Source of the DNA: Meconema thalassinum
Lineage: Eukaryota; Arthropoda; Insecta; Orthoptera; Tettigoniidae
Reading direction: 5' to 3'
DNA length: 64,000 bases
NCBI GenBank assembly: GCA_946902985.2
Contig: OX336389.2
Location: forward strand, 790,996,979-791,060,978
The first letter of the stretch is position 1; each line of letters starts with the position of its first letter. Shown here in pieces: positions 11,660 through 24,445 of this stretch. Made by a program: the position numbers and the translations under genes. Below the pieces are notes generated by a model that ran no database searches, was not told the origin of the DNA, and worked only from the letters and a program-made list of their open reading frames with translations.

Positions 11660-14600
11660 TGACGTTGCGTAGTTTATTTATTTAATAATTATTAGATACA
11701 ACCATGATAGGTCATTTTACACTAATATTTTAACAATTTCAAATAATATTAACAAAAATAACAACAATAAAAACAACAATAACAGGTAACAATTGGCAGT
11801 GATGGCAGCAAGGGACAAATCTCGGGAACAATGCAGGGAGTGATTGGGGTAGTGGGTGATTAGGAGGGTGAGGGGGTAGGAATCGAGGATGAAAGGGATC
11901 TTCTAATGTTATGTTTGAATGTTCTATAGGGAGAGAATATGTCAATATTTGGAAGGGAGTTACTAAGGGTAGGTAGACGGTGGAAGATAGAGCGCTTCTG
12001 TACTTCAAGTCGTGGGCGAGGTATATGGTGTAAATGGTTCTGACGTGTTGAACGGGAGGGAACATGGAGTGGGAAGTAGCTTAAGAGCATGTTACATTTT
12101 GTGTAACCATTCATAACTATATGTAGGAAACACAGGTCAGTAAATTGTAAGCGGCTTCTCATGTCGAGTACATTGAGCTGATTTAGAATGTCGGATTTGG
12201 CAAACTGCCTTAGTGAAGGATTGCGAGCTTTGACTATTGATATGAAGAAATTAAAGACACTGCTCAATTCAGAAATATTGGTTATAGCCGAAGTAGACCA
12301 AATTGGGGAAGAGAAATCTAGGATAGGGAGATCATATGTGGTGAAGTATAATTTAAGTGCAGTGAGGTCTTTAATTTCTGTGAATCTGTATAGAATGCCG
12401 AGACTGCGCATTGCGCGAGATTTGAAATGGTCAATGTGGGGAGAGAATGTCAGTTTATCATCGTGAATAATACCTAAATCTCTTACCTGAGAAACCGTAT
12501 CCAATTTATTTCCACATATTTTATAGTCCGCTTGATTTCCAGATTTCGGTAGTGAGAAATAAACTTTGAAGCACTTTTTGGGGTTTGGAGATAACCTCCA
12601 TTTGTTGAACCAATCAGTACATGTATTAACTGCTTCCTGGAGCTCAGCGTGGTCGTCAGAACTGCACATTTCTCTGAATATCTTGAGGTCATTAGCATAC
12701 AGAAGAAGGGAACACGGAGAATTTTGCACTCATGTGTTTATATCGTCCATATACAACACGAAGAGAAGGGGTCCCAGGATACTGCCCTGAGTTACTCCTG
12801 ATAAGACTGGGAGACAGGACGATACAGACCCTGGAAGCACTACCCGTAGTTGCCTATTGGACAGGAAGCTTTGTATTAGGGATAGGAAGTATCCATGTAC
12901 GTTGTATCGTGAATCAAGCTTCTGGAGGAGAAGGAAATGGTTCACGGAATCAAATGCTTTGGCCAGGTCAACGTAGATTACATCTAGCTGAGATTTTTGA
13001 TCCAATGCAGAAATTATGTGATGGTTCAGAACAGTCAGATTTGTTAAACATGATTTTCCAGGGATGAAGCCATGTTGTTCTTCTGAGAGGTATGGTTCGG
13101 TGAAAGAGAGGAGATGGCAATGTATTATTCTTTCAAAGACTGAAGAGAGTATAGGGACGATAGATATAGGTCTGTATGAGGAAATTTCGTGCTTGCTGCC
13201 TAATTTAAAGACAGATGTTACATCAGCTCTTTTCCATGAGTCAGGAAAAGTGCCGGAAGTCATGCACCAGTTGAGTATTATGGACAAGGGGATGCTGAGA
13301 GATGCAGAGGTGTTTTCAGGAATATAGGGCTTATGTCTGATGGTCCAGTAGAACGGTTTGTGGGCATACTTTTTAAAATATTTTGGATTTCATCGGGGGT
13401 CGTTGAAATTTGAGACAGTGAATCAGAACAGAGGGGGATTGGGGATTGGTACGGGAACTGAAAAGGTTGAGTGAAAATATTCATTGAAATGTGTGGACCT
13501 CGATTCAAGGGGGATTTCTTCATTATGGAGGTTTAGGTTAAGTGGAATTCTTGGAGTCTTTCTACGGGATGATATAAGGGTCCAGAACTTCTTCGGGTTA
13601 TTCTTGAGATTTCCTGTTAAGGATGAAATGTAGCGGTTGTAATCTTCTGTCATATGAACTCTTGAAATTTTCCGTAGGTGAATAAATATATTGCGTGTAT
13701 GAGGATTAGGAACTGATTTCCACAGCGACCATGCACGAGTTTTATTTTGGAGATGAAGTTTGGTGTTTTGACTTAGCCAGTGCGGATATTTGTTGGATTT
13801 GGGTAGGGAGAAAGGAACGTATTGTTTAATAGCCGAGTAGAGTGAATCCTCAAACAAGGTCACAGCGCTATTTACTTCTCTCTCAGTTGTTAGAAGGCAC
13901 AAGGGCAGAGATGATAAATCCTGATTGACAGCTTGCCAGTCAACCTTTCTCCAAAGACGGAGAGCTTTCTTCTCGGCGGGTGGGCAGTTTTTATGTCTGC
14001 TGGCTGGGACAGGGAGGGTAGCTTCTATTGAACTATGATCGGTGTTCAGGATATTTCTTCCAACGGTCACGATGACATTACACAGGGTTGAAAATATGAG
14101 GACCAGTGTTTCGGATTTCCTTGTTGGGTGCAGGTTGAACTGTTTCAGAAGTAGACCGTTTATAAAATTTGATATGATGAAAGTATCTATTGGGGGAGAG
14201 TGTATGGTACCATTGTCCATTGATGTCCAGGAGATATGGGAGTTAAAATCACCTAGTAACACTATTTCATTTTCTTCGTTGAGGGCAAGAACAGTAGAGT
14301 TGAAACATTCTTCTAAGGTGTCAATTTTGCTGGTAGGTGGGCAGTAGAAGCAACCTACGTGTAAATTCTTCCTTTTGGGGATATTAATCTCAACCCATAT
14401 TATTTCACAGGAAGTTTCTAAATCAGGCCGATGTTTTGCCTTTAATTTGTTATGAACTGCGATTGCAACTCCATCACCCCTTGAAGACCTATCGTGCCGA
14501 AACACATTGAATTCAGACGAAAACGGAAGTTCCCCACATGATACGAAGTCTGACAACAATGTTTCTGAGAGGCAGAGGATATCAAATTGATTAACTTCCG

Positions 14601-15060
14601 TTACATTTGCTAAACAGTCGGTTAGTTTGTTCTTGATGCTCTGCGCGTTTTGATAGTAGAGGTTAAGGGTCCTGGGTTTAGATGTATGTCACCTGATAAC
14701 AGTAGCAGTATCAAGCAAACCGCTCTGGAGGAAGCACGGCAACGCTGCACCGGTCCACGAGGTGTGGCGGGGACATGGCGCAGCACTGGGAGACCACAAG
14801 CCGCCGTGGTAGAGAATGTAAAATGTCTCTCTGCACAGCACCGCCGAAATTCTTGATCACACGACACATCACTACGGTCGGAAATTATTTCTGACAGCTG
14901 CACACCATATAGCACACTTGAACAAGCAAAACACAACTAAAATACAGTAATAAGTCAGAGCTACTAAAACATGAGGTCTATCACTTGCCGCCATCTTGCG
15001 CACGACCGTAGTTTCTTAACATTTCACGCCGTGCCTACTCGTCGTCTCACGAATCGGGAA
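11660..15060 (-). mobile_element. CR1/L2-group non-LTR retrotransposon (LINE), decayed
   Basis: A minus-strand LINE of about 3.4 kb: 5' end near 15060, endonuclease, reverse transcriptase, a C-terminal domain, then a 3' UTR ending in an A/T-rich tail around 11660-11700 (TTATTTATTTA on the plus strand). The group is inferred from the 2A-like motif before the endonuclease, the RT sequence and the C-terminal region with DIFSPYRTFKHNIRRSL. Exact ends are estimates, as no target duplication was identified. Confidence 0.8.
11860..14936 (-). pseudogene. CR1/L2-like ORF2: 2A-like motif, endonuclease, reverse transcriptase
   Basis: Order on the minus strand: an N-terminal part (14936-14622) ending in LLLLSGDIHLNPGP, a 2A-like sequence (14667-14696). 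An AP-type endonuclease follows (14610-13700) with NAQSIKNKL, DILCLSETLL, LLGDFNSHISW and a TDHSSIEA motif. The reverse transcriptase (13500-12500) has YRPISIVPILSSVFE, IYVDLAKAFDSVNH and GVTQGSILGPLLF. The active site reads YAND instead of YADD at about 12690. The protein ends at 11860. Damage: a one-base frameshift right after NPGP (about 14665), a pair of compensating frameshifts near 13430 and 13290, and an in-frame stop at 12730. With YAND as well, the copy is dead. Confidence 0.85.
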
Positions 15061-15189
15061 AATCTGTCCTAGAGTATGGTTAAATTTGTGGAAGCAAGCT
15101 AAGTCGATGTCTAATTGTCATTTAGAAATGTAAGGTTATCTTACAGCTTTTATTTAATTAAATTGATTATCATTATTCATCTGTTGATG

Positions 15190-15545
15190 AATGCAGTACA
15201 ATTGCATTTGCCTGTTGGTACAGGCTAGAGAAAAATGTGGCTGTTCACCGAGGTCTCAGTCTCACTCAAGGCTGTGATTATATGGAAGCTACTGAGGTAC
15301 GGGTGGTGCTTAGTAATGACATTTAGGGCACAGTCAGTGCCTGTGGATGCTGTGAAGGGTTCTACTCATGGGGTTAGTACTTCTGTACTGGCTCAGTGAG
15401 GAAAGCAATGACAAACTACCTCATTCCTCATCTTGCCAAGTACGCCTCAATATAGCGCTGCCTTAGTTTTTGTGGGTACCCACATAACCTAATGGCGGTA
15501 CTTTTTAAGGATCCAACCAGCCTTCGAGCTGACTACCTTACAAAC
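15190..15545. repeat. Candidate dispersed repeat fragment
   Basis: A block of more balanced composition in AT-rich surroundings, containing TCTCACTCAAGGCTGTGATT, ACTGGCTCAGTGAGGAAAGC and CAATGACAAACTACCTCATT. It has the look of a LINE or SINE 3' portion, but it has no second copy in this window and no coding frame, so this is a guess from composition and style only. Confidence 0.3.
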
Positions 15546-18320
15546 AATTAAGAGAGAAAACTATCTTTATTGATTATTAATCTCTTTCAAATTTCAGTTT
15601 TATCCATATTATTTTTTGTTGACCTGATTATTATTGTAATCGAAGAAATGCAGCGTACGAAAAATCCATAAATCCATCAATATCATTAGACTACACATCT
15701 GTGACCTTAGCCCACATAATTCAACGCATAATTCATAATTCATAAAAAATACTCATATCCATTCAACAGCATCATATTCAATGGCGAACGTAGTAACGTC
15801 CTAACGCTGCCTAAAAACTTCATCAATACCAAGTGACCTCTCTCAGCTTCAAATAGTGTCATCTCCGGACACTACAATAACACGACCCTATTTAATACAA
15901 ATGGTCAACGAGTAAGGGAAATTCATTATCAATTTAATAATCTACCACTCAAGAATTCGATCTCATATAAAATGCAATAATTTCCAATCCAAAATAAATC
16001 TAATGCATCATTCGATAAGCTCAAAGCCGTGACCATCAATCAGCTGTAAAGTCGAACACATGCTACTGTGCACATCAAAGCCTTCCTTATATTCTGTCCG
16101 AAGTCGTCTGAAACGTAATTTTCTAAAATCCAACAAGTTTCCCCTCAATTCAAAACACGCACCTGTGTGCTTGTAGAAACAAACTAGTTTTGAAACGGAT
16201 CCCGTTAATACCCAGGCAATCCCAGTGTCTTCCAAATAATACAAAACTCAAGCTGCTAGCTCACTGTTTTCTTATACAATATTTAACATGGGCTAAACTC
16301 AGCCATACAAATGAAAAATAAAACGTACCATCCTCCCGGCCAACAAAAATTATCTACTTACAGCATAGCAAAGCCTTCCTAACTGTGCAAAATCAAAGCA
16401 CTTCAAAAGGAATAAGTAGTTCCGTGAAGAACTAAACAGCCTATTTTCATATATCCTACCTTTCAGCATTTCAGTTTGATTGCTGTAAGAGATTCATAGA
16501 TATTGAGAACCTTCTAAATATTTCGTATGGTCGCCATGTTGGATTTTTATATATTTAGGCCATAGAGTGTACTGTTAGATGACGATTATTGCGTAGGTTC
16601 ATTAATCAAGCGTCCAATTCGATCGCACGATTAGGACAAAGGAAATAAAAAATTAATTTTAAAATTTCGCACAGCTGCTATCTTGAGGTTATATAAACAA
16701 TTGAACTAAATTATATGTCATTGCATTACAATGCGTATAAACATCTGCTGTAGCAAGTTTCACAGCGCTCGGATGGTTAATTCGCAAGAAAAGTCTATTT
16801 AAATGTTTCAATTTTCTTGGCCGCCATGTTCGTTTTGTTCTTAACAGGTTTCTGAAAGTCACATATATAATTTACTAGAAGTGCCTTTTATCACCGTACA
16901 AAATTTCAGGGTGATATGAGTGGTAGTTTCGGAGATATACAATGCCAGTGAAATATTTCGCACAGTCGCCATGTTGTACTGGTGAGAAGCAATAAAATTT
17001 GAAGGGCATGGTTTGTGTCGGACAGATTAGAACTAGGTCCTTACCGAGTTTCATTGAAATCGCTCCAGCCGTTCAGATTTTATTAGGGACACACACACAC
17101 ACATACGTATACTCACACATAAACTCACACACGGACAAAAGGAGATCTCATAAGACTATTTTTTCATGAAAATAGACTAATAACTATGGCGTGCTAGACC
17201 AAGGCACTTAATGAATGATACCAGAAAATACATATATGAAAGTTGCCTACCTAAATAACCGTGCCTTCAGGTTCGATCCTCTAAAACTAGCTCTACTCAC
17301 ATCACATGTTACAATCAAGCACTACAAAGACAATTGCGTATTAACACTCACCTCATATTTTGTCATTCCAGGTTCGAAGCTTGGCTGGTGTCAGGGCCTT
17401 GCCTTCCTGATTATTGGAAAGTGCCTTTGTCCCATCTTCACAGGATTGTCGGCTCTCCCAATCCATTAGCGAATAAGACCTTCTCCGGTAGTTGGTTGCA
17501 ATATTATCTTAGTGCCAAGGTTGTGCGCTCGTCCAGTAATCTTTCTAGATGTTTTCGATGCACTGAATTAAAAAATAATGTGACTTAAAAATAGCCAAAC
17601 CGAAGTTACACTTTGCGTATTTTAATCAAAAGAGGCCATTCACCATCCGTTTTCACAGATTCTAATAACGTCGCTTGTGCAACTTACAACACTGTCCTGA
17701 GTTCGCAACCATGTGCGTTAAAAACATCAACTGATATCTCGCCGATCTCACACGAGAAAAATGCAAAATTTATTTTCGCAGACCTTTTACAGTTCGAAGA
17801 TTACTATTCTGTCTTCCAATCACATATTCTAGTCTTTTAAATTGAACGCAGATTTTTACAGTCTCTGTTTAATGCCACTTTAAAAATATGAAATATCACC
17901 AAAATTCAATTACGTTTGTTTTAATCATTTGTTTAACGCCTCGAGCGTTTATTCAACACTTAATTGACTCAATAAACGTGTATTCACTCACGGATACACT
18001 GCGGTTTACACGCCACATTATTCCAAAGTGTAGCTGCACGTGATCCCGAAGCAACAGCTACCAAACAAGTTTCATGGCATATCCGTCTTCTTCCTCCAAG
18101 CGGAGTTCAACTCACGAGTCAAGTAAAATTTAGTGAATTATGAATTTTTTCTCTCTGCTATGTAATTTCTCCTTCTTGATATTTCCAAAAAAATATTTTA
18201 TGAATTTCTGCAGTCCTCAAAATCGTTTAAATACTCAATATATATAAATAAATAATGAATTTAATGTGAGGAATTCCATGGTCTTCTAAACTATGTATAT
18301 CCTGTGTTCAAACTTGAAGA
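15546..18320. other. No gene seen; CA microsatellite at 17092-17104
   Basis: AT-rich DNA with several GCCATGTTGG/GCCGCCATGTT motifs (about 16530, 16820, 16970), a phrase TTTCATTGAAATCGCTCCAG near 17050 and a short (CA)n run. Frames on both strands stay below 90 codons, with no recognisable product. Confidence 0.45.
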
Positions 18321-18323
18321 CAA

Positions 18324-18373
18324 TTATATTATATTGAAAAGTGTACCCGTATATTATATTGAAAAGTGTACCC
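18324..18373. repeat. 25-bp tandem duplication
   Basis: TATATTATATTGAAAAGTGT followed by ACCCG occurs twice in direct succession with no mismatch, an exact 2 x 25 bp duplication. Confidence 0.85.
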
Positions 18374-18599
18374 GAACTGCTCCTTGGATGTAAATTAAAG
18401 CTATTATGGCTATCGATCTTAATCGACTGGAACATTGACAGGAGCATATCGGGCTCAATATGAGACTTTTCACTTGAGAAATCATATTTATTAATCCGGA
18501 ATCAAACATGGCCCATCTTGACAAGATAGAGATAAAATATAAGAAGGCATGTAGTCCATTGTTCTGACATTTAAATTTCAAACAATGACAGTGAACCAC

Positions 18600-19050
18600 C
18601 GTTGTGAAGAAAATATATTTCTTAAATTCAATGTATAGCCTACCTAAAACGGATAGGCAACTACTGAATGTCTTGTCAAGGGCCAAGCTACTTATAAGGG
18701 GTATTGATATAAAACCTCAATCTCCATAGAAATATATTTGAAATACAGAGTACCCTTAAAATTTAAAGCAAACTAAGTCTCTGTTAAGGTTTAAGCTACC
18801 TTTAAGGGGTATTTTATAATAAACCAATTTTTTCAGAGTTAATGTATTGTGTACAAACAATGAACCCCTAAAATCAATAGCTAACTGCGCCTCTGGTGAG
18901 GACCAAGCAACTTTCAAATGGTATTTTATAATAAACCACAGTTCACAGAGAAAAGGATATTTTGCGAATACAATGTACCCCATAGAATGAATAGCTAACT
19001 GTGTCATTGTACATGACCAAGCTACTGTTAAGGAGTATTTAATACTATTG
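18600..19050. repeat. ~110 bp tandem repeat, four units
   Basis: The anchor (CC)AAGCTAC..TTAAGG(G/A)GTATTT recurs at 18685, 18793, 18905 and 19019 (spacing 108, 112 and 114 bp). Each anchor is followed by ATAATAAACC, an ACAGAGT-like stretch, AATGTACCC and AATAGCTAACTG. Units have diverged by about 20-30 percent by eye, so this is an old array. It has no coding content. Confidence 0.75.
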
Positions 19051-19059
19051 TTAATGGTC

Positions 19060-19940
19060 TCTTGTACCAGATAATTGGCAGTAATATAGTGGTAAGGACT
19101 ACTCTGTAAACAATTATTATTTACACTGACTTAAGTTTCTAACTTAATAAATTATTTACAAAAATCTCTCACCTCTCGTTTGGTCGTCAGAAAGAAGCGA
19201 ACTATTAAGTGAACCCTTATGCCTATGGTAGACTACCTTTATCATGATAGAAACAGGAATCGTCAATGTTGCCGCCTGTATCTAATAACACGCTATGGAT
19301 ACGTTCTAATTAATGTTCATGAGGATAATATCAAGCTAATAATTCAAGTGGAAAAGTAGGTAGAACTAATCTGAACCTGATGCGATCAACGTTGCAACAT
19401 CAGATTAAGTTCATTTACGAACTGCAACGGTAGGGCTTTGTAATTACAGTAGCTCATAGATTGTGGCGAGGAATGCTGTATAGTACAACAAAGCTCGCTG
19501 AATATTCCTGCATGTAAGAACACTGAATATTGCATTTCGGCTAATGAGAACTGTCCTCATTCTCATCTATAGTAGTATCAGGCGCAGTAGTAGAGCGAGA
19601 GTGGAGAAATGTAAAGAGAAGTACACATCTAGAAGATTACTGGGCCCATGCTGAAGAAGAAACGTCTTTCAACTCAAAGAAGAAATAAACAAAGGCGCAC
19701 ATTATGTCCGGGTATTGTGGAGATTATGACTGAACCTACTAAATGAGAGAAGGAAGGCCATCCCTGGGGCCCTACGTGCACTCACCATATTTTAACACAC
19801 AACATATTAAGAATAGAAGAGATTGACTAGTTTTGGGGTGTTGAATCTTCATTCATTTAATTTGATTTCAGACAGCTTCGTCTCTGAGCATCCAGTCCAG
19901 CCTGTAAGCCTTTATTTACAAACGAGTCACCTCCATGATC
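19060..19940. other. No gene seen
   Basis: AT-rich sequence between the tandem repeat and the SINE at 19945. No long frames and no recognised motifs. Confidence 0.5.
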
Positions 19941-19944
19941 CCAC

Positions 19945-20270
19945 ATTAGCACTCAGCCGGTAGCATGCTGAGCTTCTGTTCCCAAGATCACGGGTTCAAA
20001 CCTGGCCGAAGTCGTGGGATTTCTTAAGATTATATATATTGTGGTTAGTGTCAACCCTAACAGCTCGTCTGACGGGCTCAGTACAAAGGTACTTGTACAA
20101 AGGTAAAATTCATCCTCGTGAGGCTAAATTGAGAAGAGAATTGTTTGATTCCCATCTCAGCCACCCTGAAAGTGGTTTTCCGTGGTTTCCCCACTTCTAA
20201 TTGAGGCAAATGCTGGAAAGATGCCTAACATAGGGCCACGGCTGCTTCCTACCCAAATCCAAACTCAATT
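19945..20270 (+). mobile_element. tRNA-derived SINE (family B)
   Basis: A tRNA-like head has an A-box-like segment (CCGGTAGCATGCTGAGC, about 19957) and a near-consensus B box, GGGTTCAAACCTGGCC (about 20003). The body includes CCTCGTGAGGCTAAATTG and ATTCCCATCTCAGCCACCC. The 3' part has GGTTTTCCGTGGTTTCCCCA, GAGGCAAATGCTGG and GGGCCACGGCTGCTTCCTAC, then the ACACACTAGTACAGACATCA tail shared with fragments at 33955, 52437 and 52558. Confidence 0.7.
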
Positions 20271-20289
20271 ACACACACTAGTACAGACA

Positions 20290-23200
20290 TCAAAGTGACA
20301 CGAATTATCAGAACACATATGCCGAAGAGGATTGGATGTACTTCCTATAGGCCAGTGCGCACGAAACGCAAGATCTTGGAGCGATCTGGGCAGACAAGGT
20401 ATGTGTCAAGAATGACCCAAGAAGTACATCGCAGAAACACTTAAACTACAAAATAATAACAACCAGACTTATGTAAATTCGGGTAAAATTAATTTAAAAA
20501 GTAACAAACAACTGTCCTAGTTCGGAGGGTTTGTTTCGGGCTAATCCCGCGAGCTAATAAAAAAGAAAATAAAGGGTCAAGAATCCTACACTGATTGTAG
20601 TTTAAAACCCTCGCGAAATATCTAAATACAAGAAAACAATAACAGCAAAGCTAGGATAGTGGCACGAAAAGTACACCCTACACAGATGAGACGGGCTACT
20701 TATGAAAAAGAGAAGTTAAGTTAACAATAATCAAGTAAAAGAATTTATGATTGTACCACTCTCAAATTTACATTTAATTAATTAATGAAGCCAGCTAATT
20801 TCTAACATTACAACAAGAATTTACGGCGAATGACTGCCGTAACAAGCACACATTTATAACAAAAGCTATGTGACAACCAGTAATAAAAAAAACATTAATT
20901 ACACTTCTAACTGGCTAAGGGTACAATAGGTGATTATACAACGTAACACTCAAATAAATAAAAGAACACAGCACTCCCAATATTTCTTATTAACAGCCTG
21001 CTTATACGCAAGAATACTGTTTGTATTCAAGGGTCATCTAACATTATAATTATGGTGGCAATGGCGTGATCAAAATCACGACTTAGGTCGCATGAGCATC
21101 GTGCGCTACCAGTTAAGAACTAATGGTCTGAACAAGCTCCGTCGTCCCAAAATAGTGTATCAAAAAGTCAACAAGTCATTTCCCGTTGGAAATGGGACAC
21201 ATCCACATAGAATCATCCAGCGAGCGCAATATTGGAGATCAAGATTAATTCACAGTCATATTTAATAAGCATTTTATTTATAATAATTAGTTGTCATTAT
21301 TATTAGGAGCACGGTTTATGTTGTCGTAGATTTATGACGAATGCTGGCGATTCTAATGGACACCTCGGCTTAAACGGCGTGAAGTCTACTGAAAGATCAT
21401 CACTAACAACCTCGGCTCGACGGCCGGAAACACAATAACACGAGTTAGCATGACTCGGTTGCAAAAATACTGTAGGGGCACACAGCTCTCCTGTACAGAC
21501 CTCAGGATAATTCTGGAATAATGTGGTCGCAGGGCTCTCCCTGTACGACAGTGCATCACGGGCACTCAAATATAACACACAGAAAGCCTCGAACAGGGAG
21601 TCATAATCACCTCTAAATAATAGACAACAGGGCTTCCTACCAAAATCATACACTCTCAAATAGTGCTCAAACTAAGTTCGCTTTCTGATGCGTTAACAAG
21701 ACAAGTTACATGCCCGTCCCATGACGTAAGCAAAAACATCTGATCACACAATAACACTCCTGGCCTTGACCAAGAAAATGCCCATACTTCCAAACGGTAA
21801 AAATATGAACGGATGCGCATTCAGTCTAACAGTACAGCAGTGTCTCACAAATAGCGTGACGGACCGTGGGATTGAAAACCCGTTCTCACTGGTGTGAACA
21901 AAGTCACTTCTCATATAGTCGCGTCTGGCGACACATTACATTCGGCAGGCATTAATTCACTTAAAAAACAGTTCAATTGTTAATTACGCTGGCTCAAACA
22001 TCATTATAAATAACTGTAAAAGACATGTGGCATCTGTACCACATAAAAATACGGAGTACATTAATAGGTTATGTTAAAAATTCCAAATAACAGCTTTTCA
22101 AAGATATTCCACTGCTTGTGGAGTGCTTTGGAGTCGACGAAGAGATGTCGCTCCACTCATATTTACATGCATTCCTCACAAAACTTTTACGTGTCCATGA
22201 CTCGACACAAAACAAAGATATAATGAAATTTGACAATCTTACAAGCTGCTAAGATGTCTGAAATGACACGAAAGGTATCCGGGGTTCAATGCTCAGGCAG
22301 CATATTTAATACAACACGCCTCTTTTTCTAGTTTGAACTGATGTGGCTTCAGAGCTCACATAAACAATAAATAACTTAATCACATCAAAAAGGGTAATGA
22401 CAACGGTCGGTCATTAACTGATACGCCCATACAAGGGAAAATCAAAACAGTGGCGTCTATGGAAGTGTCGCGGAAAAGGGGTCACAATAAAAATGACAAA
22501 GAATTGTTGTCCATCCTTAAAAATAATCTTGCCCACATGAAGGGTCGACCAAACCAAATCCAATTGATTTCTGGTCATGTCTATCAGAAAATACTAGGAC
22601 TTTACATCCTGCGGACACATACAGAATGCACCAAGAAAGCATGGTGTCTAACTCTCACTGTGAAGAAATAACAAATCTAACTAGAAAAAATTTACCTAGC
22701 TGGTCATCACAAGTTCGGTTAATTTCTACATTCTAATCTACCACAGCTAAACCCGTACAAAGAAGAGAAATTGTAGACTCACATTGAAGTCACCTCATGG
22801 TAATTCCATGGCAATAGAGGTGTTTCCGAAACCTGGATGGTTGTAATGGTTTTCCAGATTAGACTCCTGGCATAGAGTCTCTCTCGTTCGAGTCTCCTGC
22901 GTCTACCAGTAGGTCTCACGAACAGGATCTCCTCCCTGTGGTTAGCTGATGGGTTGATGGACTCCTGGGCTCCATGTCTTTCAAAGTAGTTGGTCGGTTC
23001 TCCTGCCATGACGAAGTTGTCTCTTCTTGGATATCTCTTACACATTGATGGGAGTCTACTCCATAACACTGATGGATAGCACTTGGATAATTATGTACAT
23101 GTGGTCGGCGTTATGACAGCACATTGTGATTGATTGCACACGTGTTTCACTGAGTCTATCGGATTTAGCACAGTATAAAATTGGCTCACTGGCTTTACTT

Positions 23201-24440
23201 GCAGACTTGTTACAAAAATAGCCTTCACTGTCAGCTCCACTGATTTTACACGACACGTGGTGTCGAAAATCACAGATTATAGTGTAATTGAGATCGAAGA
23301 ATATCACAATAATCAGGCACAAAAATCACTCTACAGAGTGCATCATAGATTATTATTAATATGGGGTGCCTGTTCGCACAGGGTGGTTTGTGTATTTCAG
23401 GTCCCTCGTGGACTTAGATTTTATGGCCCACGTGTGGTGTTACTGATGGCCAAAAATATCCATGAAAATGTGACATAATTTTCGAACCTTTCCCTTGTGC
23501 ACTGGTTGATTTATCACACAGTTGATTTATCATTCACAATTATAATTCACTTGTAACTTACAGTTGATGATAAAAGATTTACCTACCTCCTCGTGGACGG
23601 AATAAAATGGTCATCGTCTTACAGACGGAAATAATTCTGTCTCACACGGACTATAACAATATTCACTTCGAAGCACTGCACGCTGTGGTGCAAAAATATA
23701 CTTTCACAAATCACTTCGACGTTTGTCGAATTTGAACAAATACCTTCACCCCGTGGGTGGACTTAAACTTTCTTCGTCTTCAAGACGGACGGTGTCAGCA
23801 CGTCTTACTTCGACGGCTTCTAAACAGGTAGTCCCCGAGCATGGAGCTCACTTACAGTATCTGGACGGTCACATGAGTCGTTGACGGTCTAACTTCCTCC
23901 CGCCAATCTGCGGCGTAAATGCCTTTTACCGAAAAAAAATAGAATTTAGAAACATCATAATGTTTCTCTTATACAGAATTACTTCGTGGAATGTTCTGAG
24001 ACTTTTGACAGCAATAAATGTGATAATGGGTGCTCAGAAAAATATTATTAGGGAGAATGTCCAGAGTCAAGAAATCATCCATTTCTTACTGCATACCGCG
24101 CGCTGCATCAGGGCGCGTTCAGTGACAAGGCATGGCATGTTCATATACATTATCATAAGTATCACTGAGCCATGAGCTCAGGCGGGCTCAGTACCAATTA
24201 TAAATTTCCCTATTTGTATGTATGATGTACTGTATTATACTCTTTATACTTCCGGGAGACATACCCCAATCTCAGATCCTAATGATCCATTTACAAAATT
24301 CACACTATCTGAGTCACCACAATAACACATGTTATCTGAAAATACCACCCACACATATATTTATATATACATGGTGTAATTGATATAATGGAAGTCCGTT
24401 ACACTGGTGATAGAAGAGACTATTCTGAGCAAATAACTTC
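20290..24440. other. Long stretch without a recognisable gene
   Basis: About 4 kb of AT-rich DNA; the longest chance frame is about 118 codons (minus, 21303-21659) and shows no domain. The part at 23480-23930 is richer in CTTCG/GACGG words (for example TCTTCAAGACGGACGG) and resembles LTR-like sequence, but I found no partner copy or coding region to support that. Confidence 0.45.
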
Positions 24441-24445
24441 ATGAC

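Noticed and set aside
16008..16244. 78-codon minus frame with KLVCFYKHTGACFELRGN
   Set aside because: It reads smoothly, but no family is recognised and no splice or start context supports it; probably chance or a worn repeat.
21303..21659. 118-codon minus frame
   Set aside because: No recognisable domain, cysteine-rich by chance codon use, and no start or splice context.
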